From the NCBI RefSeq assembly GCF_034932065.1, contig NZ_JAYGHP010000011.1, forward strand, positions 62,001 to 126,000: a DNA stretch of 64,000 nt, given 5' to 3'. Shown piece after piece: positions 8,794 through 17,394 of the stretch (positions are counted from its first letter, which is position 1; each line of letters opens with the position of its first letter). The notes under the pieces are model-generated. The model was not told where the DNA came from. It ran no database searches and worked only from the letters and a program-made list of their open reading frames with translations. The position numbers and the translations under genes were made by a program. This DNA comes from Crocosphaera sp. UHCC 0190. GTDB lineage: Bacteria; Cyanobacteriota; Cyanobacteriia; Cyanobacteriales; Microcystaceae.

Positions 8794-9318
8794 CTAGAAG
8801 TCTGTGTTACTTGTTAAAGTTTCAGATATTAGATCTGGTTTCATGATAATTTTTGTCCATTCTTCTAGGATAAAATAAGGAATTTTGAGAGTAGTATCGT
8901 TGTTTTTTAAGGGTAATTCTAAAACCCAAAAATTGTTACTTTCTAATTGATTCAGAATCTGAGTAAAGTCATATTGTCCGACATTGGGGGCAAAGGCTTC
9001 TTTTTCATTGGCAAAAATATCAGGGGCTTTTACAATCAAATCATCCTTTATTTTAATAATTAAGGATTGAGGATGAGCAAATTCAAAAACATCAGGAAAT
9101 CCCACTAATCTGAGATTGATTTGAGGCGGTTTATCATCTTTAATTTGTTTAAAAAAAACGATTTGCCAAGAATGATCTGATTTATCTCGCAAGGTTTGTC
9201 GAGATTGATAAAGTATAGTATTCGCTGATGTTTTGGTTTCCCGAATTAACGCATAAGCAGGATTTGTTAATAATAAAGTTAACCCAATACTCAAAATTAA
9301 TATTAAAAGTTTTTTCAT
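8794..9318 (-). CDS. Exported DUF3122-like cyanobacterial protein
   Basis: A 174-residue protein with a clear N-terminal signal peptide (MKKLLILILSIGLTLLLTNPAYA; probable cleavage after AYA). The mature part has the segments ILYQSRQTLRDKSDHSWQIV and INLRLVGFPDVFEFAHPQSL, which I associate with cyanobacterial DUF3122 proteins. Its biochemical role is unknown. A ribosome site (GGAGGAA) lies just upstream of the ATG. It stands 61 bases upstream of the rhodanese gene on the same strand, so it is likely part of the same transcript and may act in the periplasm or thylakoid lumen. Family name is from memory of pattern, not a search. Confidence 0.65.
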   Translation of the reverse strand: MKKLLILILSIGLTLLLTNPAYALIRETKTSANTILYQSRQTLRDKSDHSWQIVFFKQIKDDKPPQINLRLVGFPDVFEFAHPQSLIIKIKDDLIVKAPDIFANEKEAFAPNVGQYDFTQILNQLESNNFWVLELPLKNNDTTLKIPYFILEEWTKIIMKPDLISETLTSNTDF

Positions 9319-9380
9319 GATTCCTCCTTATTCAAACAATTTGTATTTTTTGGCATAACACCAGGACTATTTGATTCTCC

Positions 9381-9470
9381 CTGACGCTGATACCCTAAAG
9401 GGTTCAGCTATCATCGCCAAGCCCGCGAAGGCGGGCTTCGTTTGTATAACCCCAGGCTTTAGACTGAGGG
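9381..9470 (+). repeat. Mobile-element remnant, copy B (inverted relative to copy A at 41747-41850)
   Basis: Shares three ordered blocks with the reverse complement of 41747-41850: ACCCTAAAGGGTTCAGCTAT-like, AAGCCCGCGAAGGCGGGCTT-like and CAGGCTTTAGACTG. The middle block is a perfect hairpin (GCCCGC/GCGGGC). No transposase is present. It sits between the DUF3122-like gene and the persulfide dioxygenase gene. It resembles the leftover ends that IS200/IS605-type elements leave in cyanobacteria, but that link is an inference. Confidence 0.55.
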
Positions 9471-9532
9471 AATGTGAAAGAATGAAATAGCCCTGCTTTA
9501 ATACTGTTAAACCTTTGCATAATATCGACAAA

Positions 9533-10225
9533 TTACATTGCAATTTTGCCACAACTTTGATTTGCAGGAACAGCTTCCATCATCTTTTTAGGATTTGGTA
9601 AGTTAAGATTATTCATGAAGGTGATAAATTGTGAGCGATCGCGTCCCAAAAAACGAGGATTCCATTGTTTTTCTTCCCCAATAGTTGAAACCGTTTGTCC
9701 CCGATAGTCATGGCCAGGATAGACAAAGGTTTCCTCTGGTAAGGTAAAAAGTCCCTGCGTCACCGAGTCGTAGAGGGTTCCCGCATCTCCACTTTGAAAG
9801 TCTGTCCGTCCACATCCCCGAATAAATAACGCATCCCCCGTTAACACAGCAGTTTGGTTGACTAAATAGGCCAGATGACTGTCGGTGTGGCCAGGAGTTG
9901 CGATCGCTTCAATGACGATATTTCCTAATTTTAAGGTTTCCCCATCTCTTAAAAAACGGTCTGCACAGGCAATTTTGGCATTTTCAGGCACTATTCCTAA
10001 ACATCCCGTTAATTCTCGCAGTTTTCCCGTTCCCGTAATGTGATCCGCATGAATATGGGTTTCTAAACAGTATTTTAGGGTGAGTCCTAATTCCTGCAAA
10101 AGCTGGCGATCGCGGGGAACTTGTTCTAAAACCGGATCAACCAGTAACGCTTCTTTGAGAGTGCGATCGGCGATTAAATAGGTATAGGTCGATGATTCCC
10201 CATCAAACAATTGACGAAAGAGCAT
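9533..10225 (-). CDS. ETHE1-like persulfide dioxygenase (metallo-beta-lactamase fold)
   Basis: A 230-residue iron-dependent enzyme likely to oxidise glutathione persulfide to sulfite. It has the metal site THIHADH (His57, His59, Asp61, His62), ATPGHTDSH, the LTGDALFIRGCGRTDFQ block that marks persulfide dioxygenases, and the YPGHDYRGQTVSTIGEEKQWNPR end. These separate it from glyoxalase II and lactonases. It is first in a minus-strand group with DUF3122-like, rhodanese and TauE-like genes, although a 215-base gap with a repeat follows it. The C-terminal tail after NPKKMMEAVP carries an extra Cys (NQSCGKIAM). Confidence 0.9.
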   Translation of the reverse strand: MLFRQLFDGESSTYTYLIADRTLKEALLVDPVLEQVPRDRQLLQELGLTLKYCLETHIHADHITGTGKLRELTGCLGIVPENAKIACADRFLRDGETLKLGNIVIEAIATPGHTDSHLAYLVNQTAVLTGDALFIRGCGRTDFQSGDAGTLYDSVTQGLFTLPEETFVYPGHDYRGQTVSTIGEEKQWNPRFLGRDRSQFITFMNNLNLPNPKKMMEAVPANQSCGKIAM

Positions 10226-10337
10226 GGCTTTATCGTGATTTTCTTATATGCTTTCATTATACAACTATTTAGTAATATGACAGTGCCTAGGGTTAATTCA
10301 TGAATTTACCCTACAAAATATTTATTATTGATAATTT

Positions 10338-11276
10338 TCAAACCTCAATTACAATTTTACCGACTGCATGACCTTCTTCACTGTAAGTATGGGCCGCAAT
10401 AATTTCTGATAAATTATAGGTGCGATCAATAATTGGGGTAATTTGTCCTTGTTCAATTAAGCGTGTTAATTCAGCTAGATCTTGAGGTTTAGTTTCTGCT
10501 AATAAAAATTTTACTTGTTTACTGGAAAAAAAGGCAAGAACATTATCAATAATTAATTGCGAACTGGGCAGTAAGGTAATATAAATACCTTGAGATGTTA
10601 AACTATTTTTGCAAGCAGAAAAAGAACGGTTACTAACTGCATCAAAAATAATATCGTATTGCTGCCCATTTTTTGTAAAATCTTCTTGAGTATAATCAAT
10701 TACATGATCGGCCCCTAATTGTTGTACTAGAGGAATATTTTTGCTACTACAAACAGCCGTTACTTCTGTCTGGTATGCCTTAGCAATTTGTACCGCAAAC
10801 GTACCTACACCACCTGATGCACCGTTAATTAAGACTTTTTGACCATTTTTGATGTTTGCCTGATCTCGTAAGGCTTGTAATGCCGTAGAAGCTGCCAAAG
10901 GAACCGCCGCAGCTTGCAAGTAATTGAGGTTATTCGGTTTAGGAGAAATGAACTGAGGAGTTGTTACTAAATATTCGCTGTAAGCACCACCAAAATTTGG
11001 CTTAACGAACCCATAAACTTGATCTCCAGTGTTAAAGTTAGTAAGGTTTTTACCCACTTCTAGCACTTCCCCAGAAAAGTCCGAACCCAAGAAAAAAGGA
11101 AACTTATTTCCCGTGACAACACGCAACATTCCGCGCCGAATTTTCCAGTCAATGGGGTTAATACTACTGGCAAAAACTTTGATCAGTAATTGTTCGGGAG
11201 TGGGGGAAGGTTTAGCTACCTCTGTATATTGTAAAACATCGGGGGAGCCATATTGATGAAAAATTACAGCTTTCAT
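10338..11276 (-). CDS. Zinc-independent alcohol dehydrogenase / quinone oxidoreductase family, NADP-dependent
   Basis: A 312-residue medium-chain dehydrogenase/reductase of the quinone oxidoreductase type. The GroES-like half (VFASSINPIDWKIRRGM, FFLGSDFSGEVLEVG) is followed by the Rossmann fold with KVLINGASGGVGTFAVQIAK, which binds NADPH. The catalytic zinc ligands of classical alcohol dehydrogenases are absent. Such enzymes reduce quinones or reactive enals. It starts on ATG at 11276 and is divergent from the FHA fusion gene. The exact substrate is not predictable. Confidence 0.85.
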   Translation of the reverse strand: MKAVIFHQYGSPDVLQYTEVAKPSPTPEQLLIKVFASSINPIDWKIRRGMLRVVTGNKFPFFLGSDFSGEVLEVGKNLTNFNTGDQVYGFVKPNFGGAYSEYLVTTPQFISPKPNNLNYLQAAAVPLAASTALQALRDQANIKNGQKVLINGASGGVGTFAVQIAKAYQTEVTAVCSSKNIPLVQQLGADHVIDYTQEDFTKNGQQYDIIFDAVSNRSFSACKNSLTSQGIYITLLPSSQLIIDNVLAFFSSKQVKFLLAETKPQDLAELTRLIEQGQITPIIDRTYNLSEIIAAHTYSEEGHAVGKIVIEV

Positions 11277-11384
11277 GACAGTCTTTTAAAAAAGATTCCA
11301 GCTATGTTAATTTTAGCATTTTTTTGGGCATTCTAAAGGTAAAAGCTCCAAGACGTTACATTATTTTTTTTCAAAGTTAACGCT

Positions 11385-13211
11385 ATGCTAAAAATTAAGC
11401 TGTTTAATTCACAACATCCCCTAGAACATCAGGAACTAGAATTAAGTGATCATCGTCTTAAAGATGATGGTTGTTTAATTGGCACTTCTCCTACTTGTGG
11501 TCTTGTACTTCCCAGTATAAAAATTAAAGAAGTTCATGGCAAGTTATTTACAGAAAGGGGACAATATTTCTTCCAAGATATTACAGGAGAAAGCAACACC
11601 CAATTTAATGATGAAATAGTTAAAACTGAGCAGTCTTATCCTTTAGAAACTGATGATATTATTCGCATTGGTGAATTTGTTTTAATTGTTGATGGACTTC
11701 CTGTTAAAAAGAAATCCCAATTTAGTAAAAGGAAAGACAAAAAAAATCAAGACAATAAACCTGCCAATAAGCGAACTTTACAAAATATTAAATCCTTAAC
11801 TAGAAGAAACAGTCGTACTCAGGAAAAAACGGCTGAAACTTCAGTAAAATCTGCTGATAACTCAACATCTCAAAAGACAGCAGTTACTCAAAATAATTCA
11901 TCTCCTATTGCAGCATCTAAAATTCCTGTATCCTCCCAACCATCTGTCACTTTATCTCCTCCTTTACCAACAATAAAAACCCCTGATATTGCTATTTCTA
12001 AACAGTCTTTAACTCCTGCTAATTCTTCCCTTGAGCAAACCCCTATTTTAGAAGGAATGAAATGGTGGACAAAGGGAGAATTAACCGTCCGTTGTATTAA
12101 TATTATTGAAGACACTGAGGATGTTAAAACCTTCCGATTTATGGCAGATTCTCCCACATTATTTAATTATAAACCGGGGCAATTTGTCACCTTAAACCTT
12201 AATATTAATGGACAAATAGTTAAACGTTCCTACTCAATTTCTTCCACTCCTTCACGGCCCCATACTTTAGAAATTACAGTCAAAAGAGTTCCCCCTCCAC
12301 CTGACGTTCCTAATGCACCTCCTGGACTTGTTTCCAATTGGTTACATGACCATATTAAGGTAGGAAATGAAATCAAATTAACCGGGCCGTCTGGTAAGTT
12401 TACCTGTGTCGATAATAACGCGGTTAAACTGTTATTTATTTCCGCAGGAAGTGGTATTACTCCGATGATGTCTATGTCTCGTTGGGCTTTAGATACTGTT
12501 GCAAATCGAGACATTGTTTTCTTACATAGTGCGAGAACTCCTCATGATATTATTTACCGCAAAGAATTAGAAGCAATGACAGCAAATCATGTTAATTTTC
12601 ATCTCGCATTAACCATAACTCGCGCTGCTATTGGGGAACCTTGGTGGGGGTTTACAGGCCGTTTAAATGAGGTTTTATTACCTGCTATTTGTCCTGATTT
12701 TAAAGAACGATTTATCTATGTTTGTGGCCCTGATGGGTTTATGAAAGGGGTCAAAAATTTGGCTGAGAGTTTAGGGTTTCCTATGAACAATTACTATCAA
12801 GAAAGTTTTGGGGGTGCTAAGAAACAAACTCCTGTATCTTCTGAGTCTAAAAATGGTCATTCTGCGGTTGTAATACCAACTCATTCTATTACAAAAAATG
12901 GTCATGCTCCTGCACCTAAACCTGTTTACTCTCCTGTTGCAACTAAGTCTTATCCTGTGGTATTTTCTCAGTCACAAAAAGAAGTTATGTGTGATGAAAC
13001 AATGTCTTTATTAGACTTAGCTGAACAGGAAATGATTGAGGTTGACTGTAGTTGTCGGAGTGGGGGATGTGGTAGTTGTAAAGTGAAGAAATTAGAGGGA
13101 GAAATACACTATGATAGTGATCCTGATGGTTTAAGTTCTGATGAGCAAAATGAGGGCTATATTTTGGCTTGTATTGCTCATCCTAAAGGACGAGTTGTGA
13201 TTGATGTTTAA
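11385..13211 (+). CDS. FHA domain / ferredoxin reductase / 2Fe-2S ferredoxin fusion protein
   Basis: A 608-residue three-part protein. Residues about 1-110 form an FHA-like phosphothreonine-binding domain (LIGTSPTCGLVLPSIKIKEVHG, then DDIIRIGEFVLIV). A Ser/Thr/Lys-rich linker runs to about 225. Residues 226-470 are an FAD/NAD(P) oxidoreductase with RSYSISSTP (FAD), SAGSGITPMMSM (pyridine nucleotide) and YVCGPDGFMKGV. After a second linker, residues 525-608 are a plant-type ferredoxin with cluster ligands Cys557, Cys562, Cys565 and Cys596. The reductase-ferredoxin part resembles hybrid-cluster-protein reductases. The FHA part suggests control by protein phosphorylation. No obvious partner gene is adjacent. 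Confidence 0.85.
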   Translation: MLKIKLFNSQHPLEHQELELSDHRLKDDGCLIGTSPTCGLVLPSIKIKEVHGKLFTERGQYFFQDITGESNTQFNDEIVKTEQSYPLETDDIIRIGEFVLIVDGLPVKKKSQFSKRKDKKNQDNKPANKRTLQNIKSLTRRNSRTQEKTAETSVKSADNSTSQKTAVTQNNSSPIAASKIPVSSQPSVTLSPPLPTIKTPDIAISKQSLTPANSSLEQTPILEGMKWWTKGELTVRCINIIEDTEDVKTFRFMADSPTLFNYKPGQFVTLNLNINGQIVKRSYSISSTPSRPHTLEITVKRVPPPPDVPNAPPGLVSNWLHDHIKVGNEIKLTGPSGKFTCVDNNAVKLLFISAGSGITPMMSMSRWALDTVANRDIVFLHSARTPHDIIYRKELEAMTANHVNFHLALTITRAAIGEPWWGFTGRLNEVLLPAICPDFKERFIYVCGPDGFMKGVKNLAESLGFPMNNYYQESFGGAKKQTPVSSESKNGHSAVVIPTHSITKNGHAPAPKPVYSPVATKSYPVVFSQSQKEVMCDETMSLLDLAEQEMIEVDCSCRSGGCGSCKVKKLEGEIHYDSDPDGLSSDEQNEGYILACIAHPKGRVVIDV

Positions 13212-13230
13212 CATCATTAATTAATCTTTG

Positions 13231-13258
13231 GTAGGGGTCAACGGCCGTTGAACCCTAC
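13231..13258. terminator. GTAGGG-type hairpin after the FHA fusion gene
   Basis: A nearly perfect 28-base palindrome: GTAGGGGTCAACGG and CCGTTGAACCCTAC. It lies 19 bases after the stop, followed by GGTTTTATGG, so it may terminate transcription. It also belongs to the GTAGGGG hairpin group that recurs at other gene ends here. Confidence 0.55.
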
Positions 13259-13288
13259 GGTTTTATGGGTATATTGTTAACATTAAAC

Positions 13289-13531
13289 TTAAGTAAAATG
13301 ACGACGAAAACGAGGATCAAAATGATGTTTTTTTTGTTGATTACAGGGTTGACAAAGGGTTTGTAAGTTACTCATATCATTACTACCTCCTTTTGCTAAG
13401 GGAATAATATGATCAATGTTTAAAATAGTTTCTTGTTGTTTTTTGCCACAACTTTTACATTGATAGTTATCTCGTTGAAAGATATAATCTCTAACTGATT
13501 TTGGGAACGGTATTCTGGGGGTTTTAGTCAT
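13289..13531 (-). CDS. Small HNH endonuclease
   Basis: An 80-residue HNH protein. It has the zinc-binding pairs CKSC (Cys25, Cys28) and CQPC (Cys60, Cys63) around the catalytic NIDHIIPLAKGGSNDMSNLQTLC core (Asp40-His41). Family members range from free-standing nicking or restriction enzymes to mobile-element nucleases. No methylase or specificity subunit is next to it, and the HNH domain is essentially the whole protein. It sits at the edge of an accessory stretch (KGK, dynamin-like, VapBC). The cellular target is unknown. Confidence 0.8.
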   Translation of the reverse strand: MTKTPRIPFPKSVRDYIFQRDNYQCKSCGKKQQETILNIDHIIPLAKGGSNDMSNLQTLCQPCNQQKKHHFDPRFRRHFT

Positions 13532-13559
13532 TGGTTTTTTATAAAAAATGATGTAGTAA

Positions 13560-13576
13560 GGTGGGCAATACCCACC
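13560..13576. repeat. GGTGGGCA palindrome, copy 1
   Basis: GGTGGGCAATACCCACC, flanked by GTAA and CTAC. It is one base off the 17-base palindrome found again at 14044-14060 and 52301-52317. It lies between two minus-strand genes, 28 bases upstream of the HNH gene start. Confidence 0.6.
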
Positions 13577-13598
13577 CTACCTTTATGGATACAATATT

Positions 13599-13991
13599 CT
13601 AAGATTGATTCATCGATTGACGAATATCATCTAAGGGTGACTCCATTTCATTAATTTCAGGTTTATCAGGGATGAATTCTAAGGTTATTTTAAGTCTTAT
13701 TTTACCTTTTTTCCATCCGTTAGAACCTACTTTTAAAATCTCACAGTCTTTGCCATTTGTTAGCCACTTATAATTGCTAGTAGATCGATTTTTATAATCA
13801 TAAATTTTAGCGCACTGTATTCCTGACTTCTCTAAATATTCAACTAATTTATTGGGTAATTCACCTTCTAAAAAGACACGAATTATATCCTTTATTTTAG
13901 AAGTTTTACGCATCGAATCAGCACCAAAAGCAATCACATCATCATCATTCTCTAAATACTCATTATGCTCAAAAACTCGATTATTACTCAT
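13599..13991 (-). CDS. KGK-domain cyanobacterial protein
   Basis: A 130-residue acidic protein. Its segment NGWKKGKIRLKITLEFIPDKP carries the Lys-Gly-Lys motif defining the KGK family, which is restricted to cyanobacteria and has no known biochemical function. The N-terminal half (NDDDVIAFGADSMRKTSKIKDII) is also like family members. There is no signal peptide or membrane segment, so it should be cytosolic. It is bracketed by two copies of the GGTGGGCA palindrome (13560 and 14044), suggesting this small segment has been rearranged or inserted. Confidence 0.7.
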   Translation of the reverse strand: MSNNRVFEHNEYLENDDDVIAFGADSMRKTSKIKDIIRVFLEGELPNKLVEYLEKSGIQCAKIYDYKNRSTSNYKWLTNGKDCEILKVGSNGWKKGKIRLKITLEFIPDKPEINEMESPLDDIRQSMNQS

Positions 13992-14043
13992 GATAAACTC
14001 CTAAAAAACTTTGTGTATTTGAAACTTTGTACGGGTTTAGTAG

Positions 14044-14060
14044 GGTGGGCATTGCCCACC
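14044..14060. repeat. GGTGGGCA palindrome, copy 2
   Basis: The perfect 17-base palindrome GGTGGGCATTGCCCACC, preceded by GTAG and followed by TTAA. It sits 14 bases after the end of the dynamin-like gene and matches copy 3 at 52301-52317 exactly. Confidence 0.65.
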
Positions 14061-14074
14061 TTAAAAACGACAAC

Positions 14075-16558
14075 CTAAATAATATTCAACACCTCACTAT
14101 TTTCACTATCCCCATTACCATTACTAACCGAATTATCAACAGTTACAGCCTTAACAACATAGTCTTTTAACTGTAAATTTTCCTCACCAATTAAGGGTAA
14201 CTGACGCTCATAAACCTGCATTGCTTTGAGACAATGGTTAATGCCTAAAACTGCCTCATTATATGCCTCAATTTTCTCCTTAATTTCTCCTTGTAAGCGA
14301 AGATTTTTATCAATCTTTTCTTGTGCTTCCTGTTCCAAAGTTTGCCCTAAATATTCCCTTGCTTGATCATACTGCTGCAAGATTATATCTGCTTGTTGAT
14401 CTGCCATAGGTAATAATTGACTTTTCAGAGTTTCATTGATGGTTTGACGGAAATATTTACGGATGGTTGCTGATACTTTTGGCTCAAAATCTAACTTCAA
14501 TAATTGACGAATTGCTGGTTCAGCTTCCACCATACAGCTACAGTCATAACCTTGGGAAACCTGCTGTAAAGTTTGACGAAATTGATAGATAGAAAATGTA
14601 TTTTCGTCATAAAACCTTGGACTTTCTCGTACATAGCGATCGCATTCAACTTTAGCCTCACTTACTAAAGCATGAATTAAGCTAATTTCTACCTGTTTTA
14701 ATTGGTTTTCTATTCCCCCATCATTGCCCAATAAACGGTATAATTTACGGTAATATTCGGTTTGTTTGACCCGATCTAATAAACGTTGACAAAAGGCATT
14801 AGTTAAAGTTTTAACACCCTCAACTAAAACATTCTCTAACTCATTAGCGAGGTAATATAAGGCCTCAACTAAAATGGCAATTAAAGGCACAGTGGCATTG
14901 CGTGGATGACTTAAAGCAGCGTTGCGATGGGCATTTTGAACTGAAAAAGTATTAACTAATTCATCAAGACGACTGACCATTCTTGCCTTTAGTTTTTGGA
15001 AGTCTTCTTCAAATAAATTGTCACCATTGACAATGATTTCATTGACTTCATTGGCAATATATTTTTTAAATTGTAGTCCCACTTCTTGTAACTCATGATT
15101 TAACCGAGTTAACTCCTGTGCTTTCATGGCATCAATTTCACGGGGTTGACTTTCTAAGTCTCGATAATGATCAAGATAGTATTTCCGTAAAGTAATGCAC
15201 AAGGGTTGTAAATCATCTGCTAAAGTAGCAAATAATTGAGGTCTTTTTTCTTCTGTTAAATAGCGAGTAATGGAACTGCGAAAATCTTCAATTCCACTAT
15301 CAGTAATTAACTGATTAATCAGAGGTATTCCCCATTCGCTGAGAATGCGGATATAATTTTCGTTAGGGGTTTCATATCCATGAACAGATACTTTAAATTC
15401 TGTGCGGGTTAACTTACCAGAATTGGCACAATAATTGTTGAATTCACTGACAAATTGGGGGGTTTCTTCTTCTCCTCCCATGCTTTTAACACTCTCAGCA
15501 AATAAGGTATCAAGTCCGAAACGGTTACTACTATTGGTATGTTTAATTTGACTACCATAAAACCCTAATAACCCACTGGTTTTATGTACCCTTGAAGTGT
15601 CTCGAAATTGACTTTGAATGAGGCTATCAAGACGTTGACGCAGTTGAGCAGCATACCAAGTTTCATCAATGCGGTTAAACACATAAAACACGCGATCGCG
15701 GATGCCTAAATTAGCTCGCATTTTCTCTAAAAGTTCCGTTTCTTCTGTTGTCATATCCCCCGCCGAAGCCGGTTTTAAAACACAAACAACCGCCGAAGTA
15801 TCGGGATGCTCAATTTTACGATAAGTTAGGTCAGCATCTTTCTTTACAGGGGCATCAATTCCAGGCATATCAACTAAAACATTGCCATCTTTTAAGAGGG
15901 GATGATGACAATAATAATCTAACCTTTTTAGTACCGAACTATTGCTGCCTCGACGAGCATAACTTGCTGCTTCTGTCAAGTTAGAAAAATTAAATTGTTC
16001 CATGGAATAAGTAGCAGCATTAATAGTATGAATGCGATCCCGATTTTGGGTAAACCCTTCTAACAAAAGCATTAATGCTTTGGCTTGTTTTGCCCGTTCA
16101 GATTTATTTTCTCCCCCTTCTTGTTCAATAATTTGTTGACAGCATTCATTTAAGAAGTCCTTCACTTCAGCTTGATTAATATTGGTAGAATTTTGTAGAT
16201 TTAAGCGTTGACAAAGGGCCTGTATTTGCTCTCGAATTTCTACTTCACTGAGAAAAGTTAAAACTACCCTTTCTTGTTCGGGTTCGGCATAATAAATATG
16301 ACATTCTGTTCCTGTTGCGTGACCTTCTGCACTATACAATAATTCCCTTTCTAATAGGGCATTAATTAACATAGATTTTCCCGCACTAAATGCCCCGGCA
16401 AAGACAATTTCAAACTGAGGAGAAACCGCTTTTTTTAGAGATGCTTCGATCGTACTTACATCTTGTTGAGAACGCAAAGAATGTTCTTGATACAAGAGTT
16501 CTAGTAAAAGATTGACATGAGTAGATAAATGCTCACATTGGGGAAGACTTTGACTCAT
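14075..16558 (-). CDS. Dynamin-like GTPase
   Basis: An 827-residue bacterial dynamin-like protein. The GTPase domain has G1 GAFSAGKS (55-62), a G2-type Thr in HATGTECHIYY, G3 DMPG (230-233) and G4-like FNRID (294-298). The remaining 500 residues are mostly helical and should form the stalk. A short hydrophobic-amphipathic stretch near ATVPLIAILVEALYYLANELENVL could touch membrane. Such proteins remodel membranes or protect envelope integrity, and some are linked with phage tolerance. It ends in an acidic Asn/Ser tail. It is divergent from the VapBC-like pair. A single gene is seen, without the paired partner found at some bacterial dynamin loci. Confidence 0.85.
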   Translation of the reverse strand: MSQSLPQCEHLSTHVNLLLELLYQEHSLRSQQDVSTIEASLKKAVSPQFEIVFAGAFSAGKSMLINALLERELLYSAEGHATGTECHIYYAEPEQERVVLTFLSEVEIREQIQALCQRLNLQNSTNINQAEVKDFLNECCQQIIEQEGGENKSERAKQAKALMLLLEGFTQNRDRIHTINAATYSMEQFNFSNLTEAASYARRGSNSSVLKRLDYYCHHPLLKDGNVLVDMPGIDAPVKKDADLTYRKIEHPDTSAVVCVLKPASAGDMTTEETELLEKMRANLGIRDRVFYVFNRIDETWYAAQLRQRLDSLIQSQFRDTSRVHKTSGLLGFYGSQIKHTNSSNRFGLDTLFAESVKSMGGEEETPQFVSEFNNYCANSGKLTRTEFKVSVHGYETPNENYIRILSEWGIPLINQLITDSGIEDFRSSITRYLTEEKRPQLFATLADDLQPLCITLRKYYLDHYRDLESQPREIDAMKAQELTRLNHELQEVGLQFKKYIANEVNEIIVNGDNLFEEDFQKLKARMVSRLDELVNTFSVQNAHRNAALSHPRNATVPLIAILVEALYYLANELENVLVEGVKTLTNAFCQRLLDRVKQTEYYRKLYRLLGNDGGIENQLKQVEISLIHALVSEAKVECDRYVRESPRFYDENTFSIYQFRQTLQQVSQGYDCSCMVEAEPAIRQLLKLDFEPKVSATIRKYFRQTINETLKSQLLPMADQQADIILQQYDQAREYLGQTLEQEAQEKIDKNLRLQGEIKEKIEAYNEAVLGINHCLKAMQVYERQLPLIGEENLQLKDYVVKAVTVDNSVSNGNGDSENSEVLNII

Positions 16559-16668
16559 AGAGATTATCCAGTTAGTGATATTTCTCTCTTAGAGTTCCCC
16601 AATTATGAGTGTAAATCATCACTAAAGAATGATATTATATTATTAACTTAGCTAAAGGAGAAACTCAA

Positions 16669-16902
16669 ATGATTGAATCACTCAATAAAATTATAGCTAA
16701 ACTTGAACAATTACCTGAATCGGAACAGGAAAGAATTGCGATGATTCTTCTTAAAGAAGTAGAAAACCCAGAATTTAAAGCAGTTTATTCAACTTTTTCT
16801 CTAGAAAATCAGCCTTTTGTCGGAATGTGGAAGGACAGAGCAGAAATGCAAAATAGTTCTGATTGGGTGCGTCAATTAAGACGAAAACAATGGCAAGGTT
16901 AG
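16669..16902 (+). CDS. VapB-like antitoxin (upstream partner of PIN toxin)
   Basis: A 77-residue protein starting MIESLNKIIAKLEQLPESEQERIAMILLKE, a helical pattern common in small cyanobacterial antitoxins. The second half (FVGMWKDRAEMQNSSDWVRQLRR) has the motif that often binds a PIN toxin groove. A strong ribosome site (AAAGGAG at 16653-16659) precedes the ATG. Its stop codon abuts the ATG of the next gene with no gap, so the pair is translationally coupled. The role is inferred from position and pattern. Confidence 0.7.
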   Translation: MIESLNKIIAKLEQLPESEQERIAMILLKEVENPEFKAVYSTFSLENQPFVGMWKDRAEMQNSSDWVRQLRRKQWQG

Positions 16903-17289
16903 ATGATTTATCTTTTAGTGGATACGGATATTTTAATTGATATTGCTAATGATGATATAACCGCTCAAACTCGTTTATCTAATGAGGCGAAAAATGCAGT
17001 TTTATCGGTTTCTGTCATTACGGTAATGGAGTTAATTGTGGGTTGTCGTAATAAGTCAGAGTTACAAGTGTTGAGTAGTTTTTTAATTCAATTTCATGTA
17101 TTAACCCTTAATCAAGAAATTTCTGGACTAGGAATTGACTTAATTAAAAAGTATTATCTAAGTCATGGTTTACTGATTCCAGATGCTTTAATTGCTGCGA
17201 CTGCGATGGGTTATAATATTGGTTTGTTAAGTAAAAATCAGCGAGATTATTGTTTTATTGAATCCCTTAATCTACTTCCTTATCCTTAA
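16903..17289 (+). CDS. VapC-like PIN-domain toxin
   Basis: A 128-residue PIN nuclease. Acidic active-site residues are visible in LLVDTDILIDI (Asp7, Asp9), VMELIVGC and LLIPDALIAATA, the usual VapC arrangement for a magnesium-dependent ribonuclease. These toxins cleave tRNA or rRNA when not blocked by the antitoxin. The gene starts directly after the antitoxin-like gene stop. The catalytic residues appear intact, so the toxin should be active. Confidence 0.88.
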   Translation: MIYLLVDTDILIDIANDDITAQTRLSNEAKNAVLSVSVITVMELIVGCRNKSELQVLSSFLIQFHVLTLNQEISGLGIDLIKKYYLSHGLLIPDALIAATAMGYNIGLLSKNQRDYCFIESLNLLPYP

Positions 17290-17394
17290 TAAAACCAGTT
17301 AGGGAAAAAGTACACAATTAACCTATTCCAATCAAACAAAAAAAACCTACCTTAAAACAGATAGGATTTTCAAAAAAATAATTAGGGTTTTCTA

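Noticed and set aside
12230-12514. A 94-codon minus-strand frame inside the FHA fusion gene
   Set aside because: Antisense shadow of a conserved reductase domain; no protein pattern or ribosome site.
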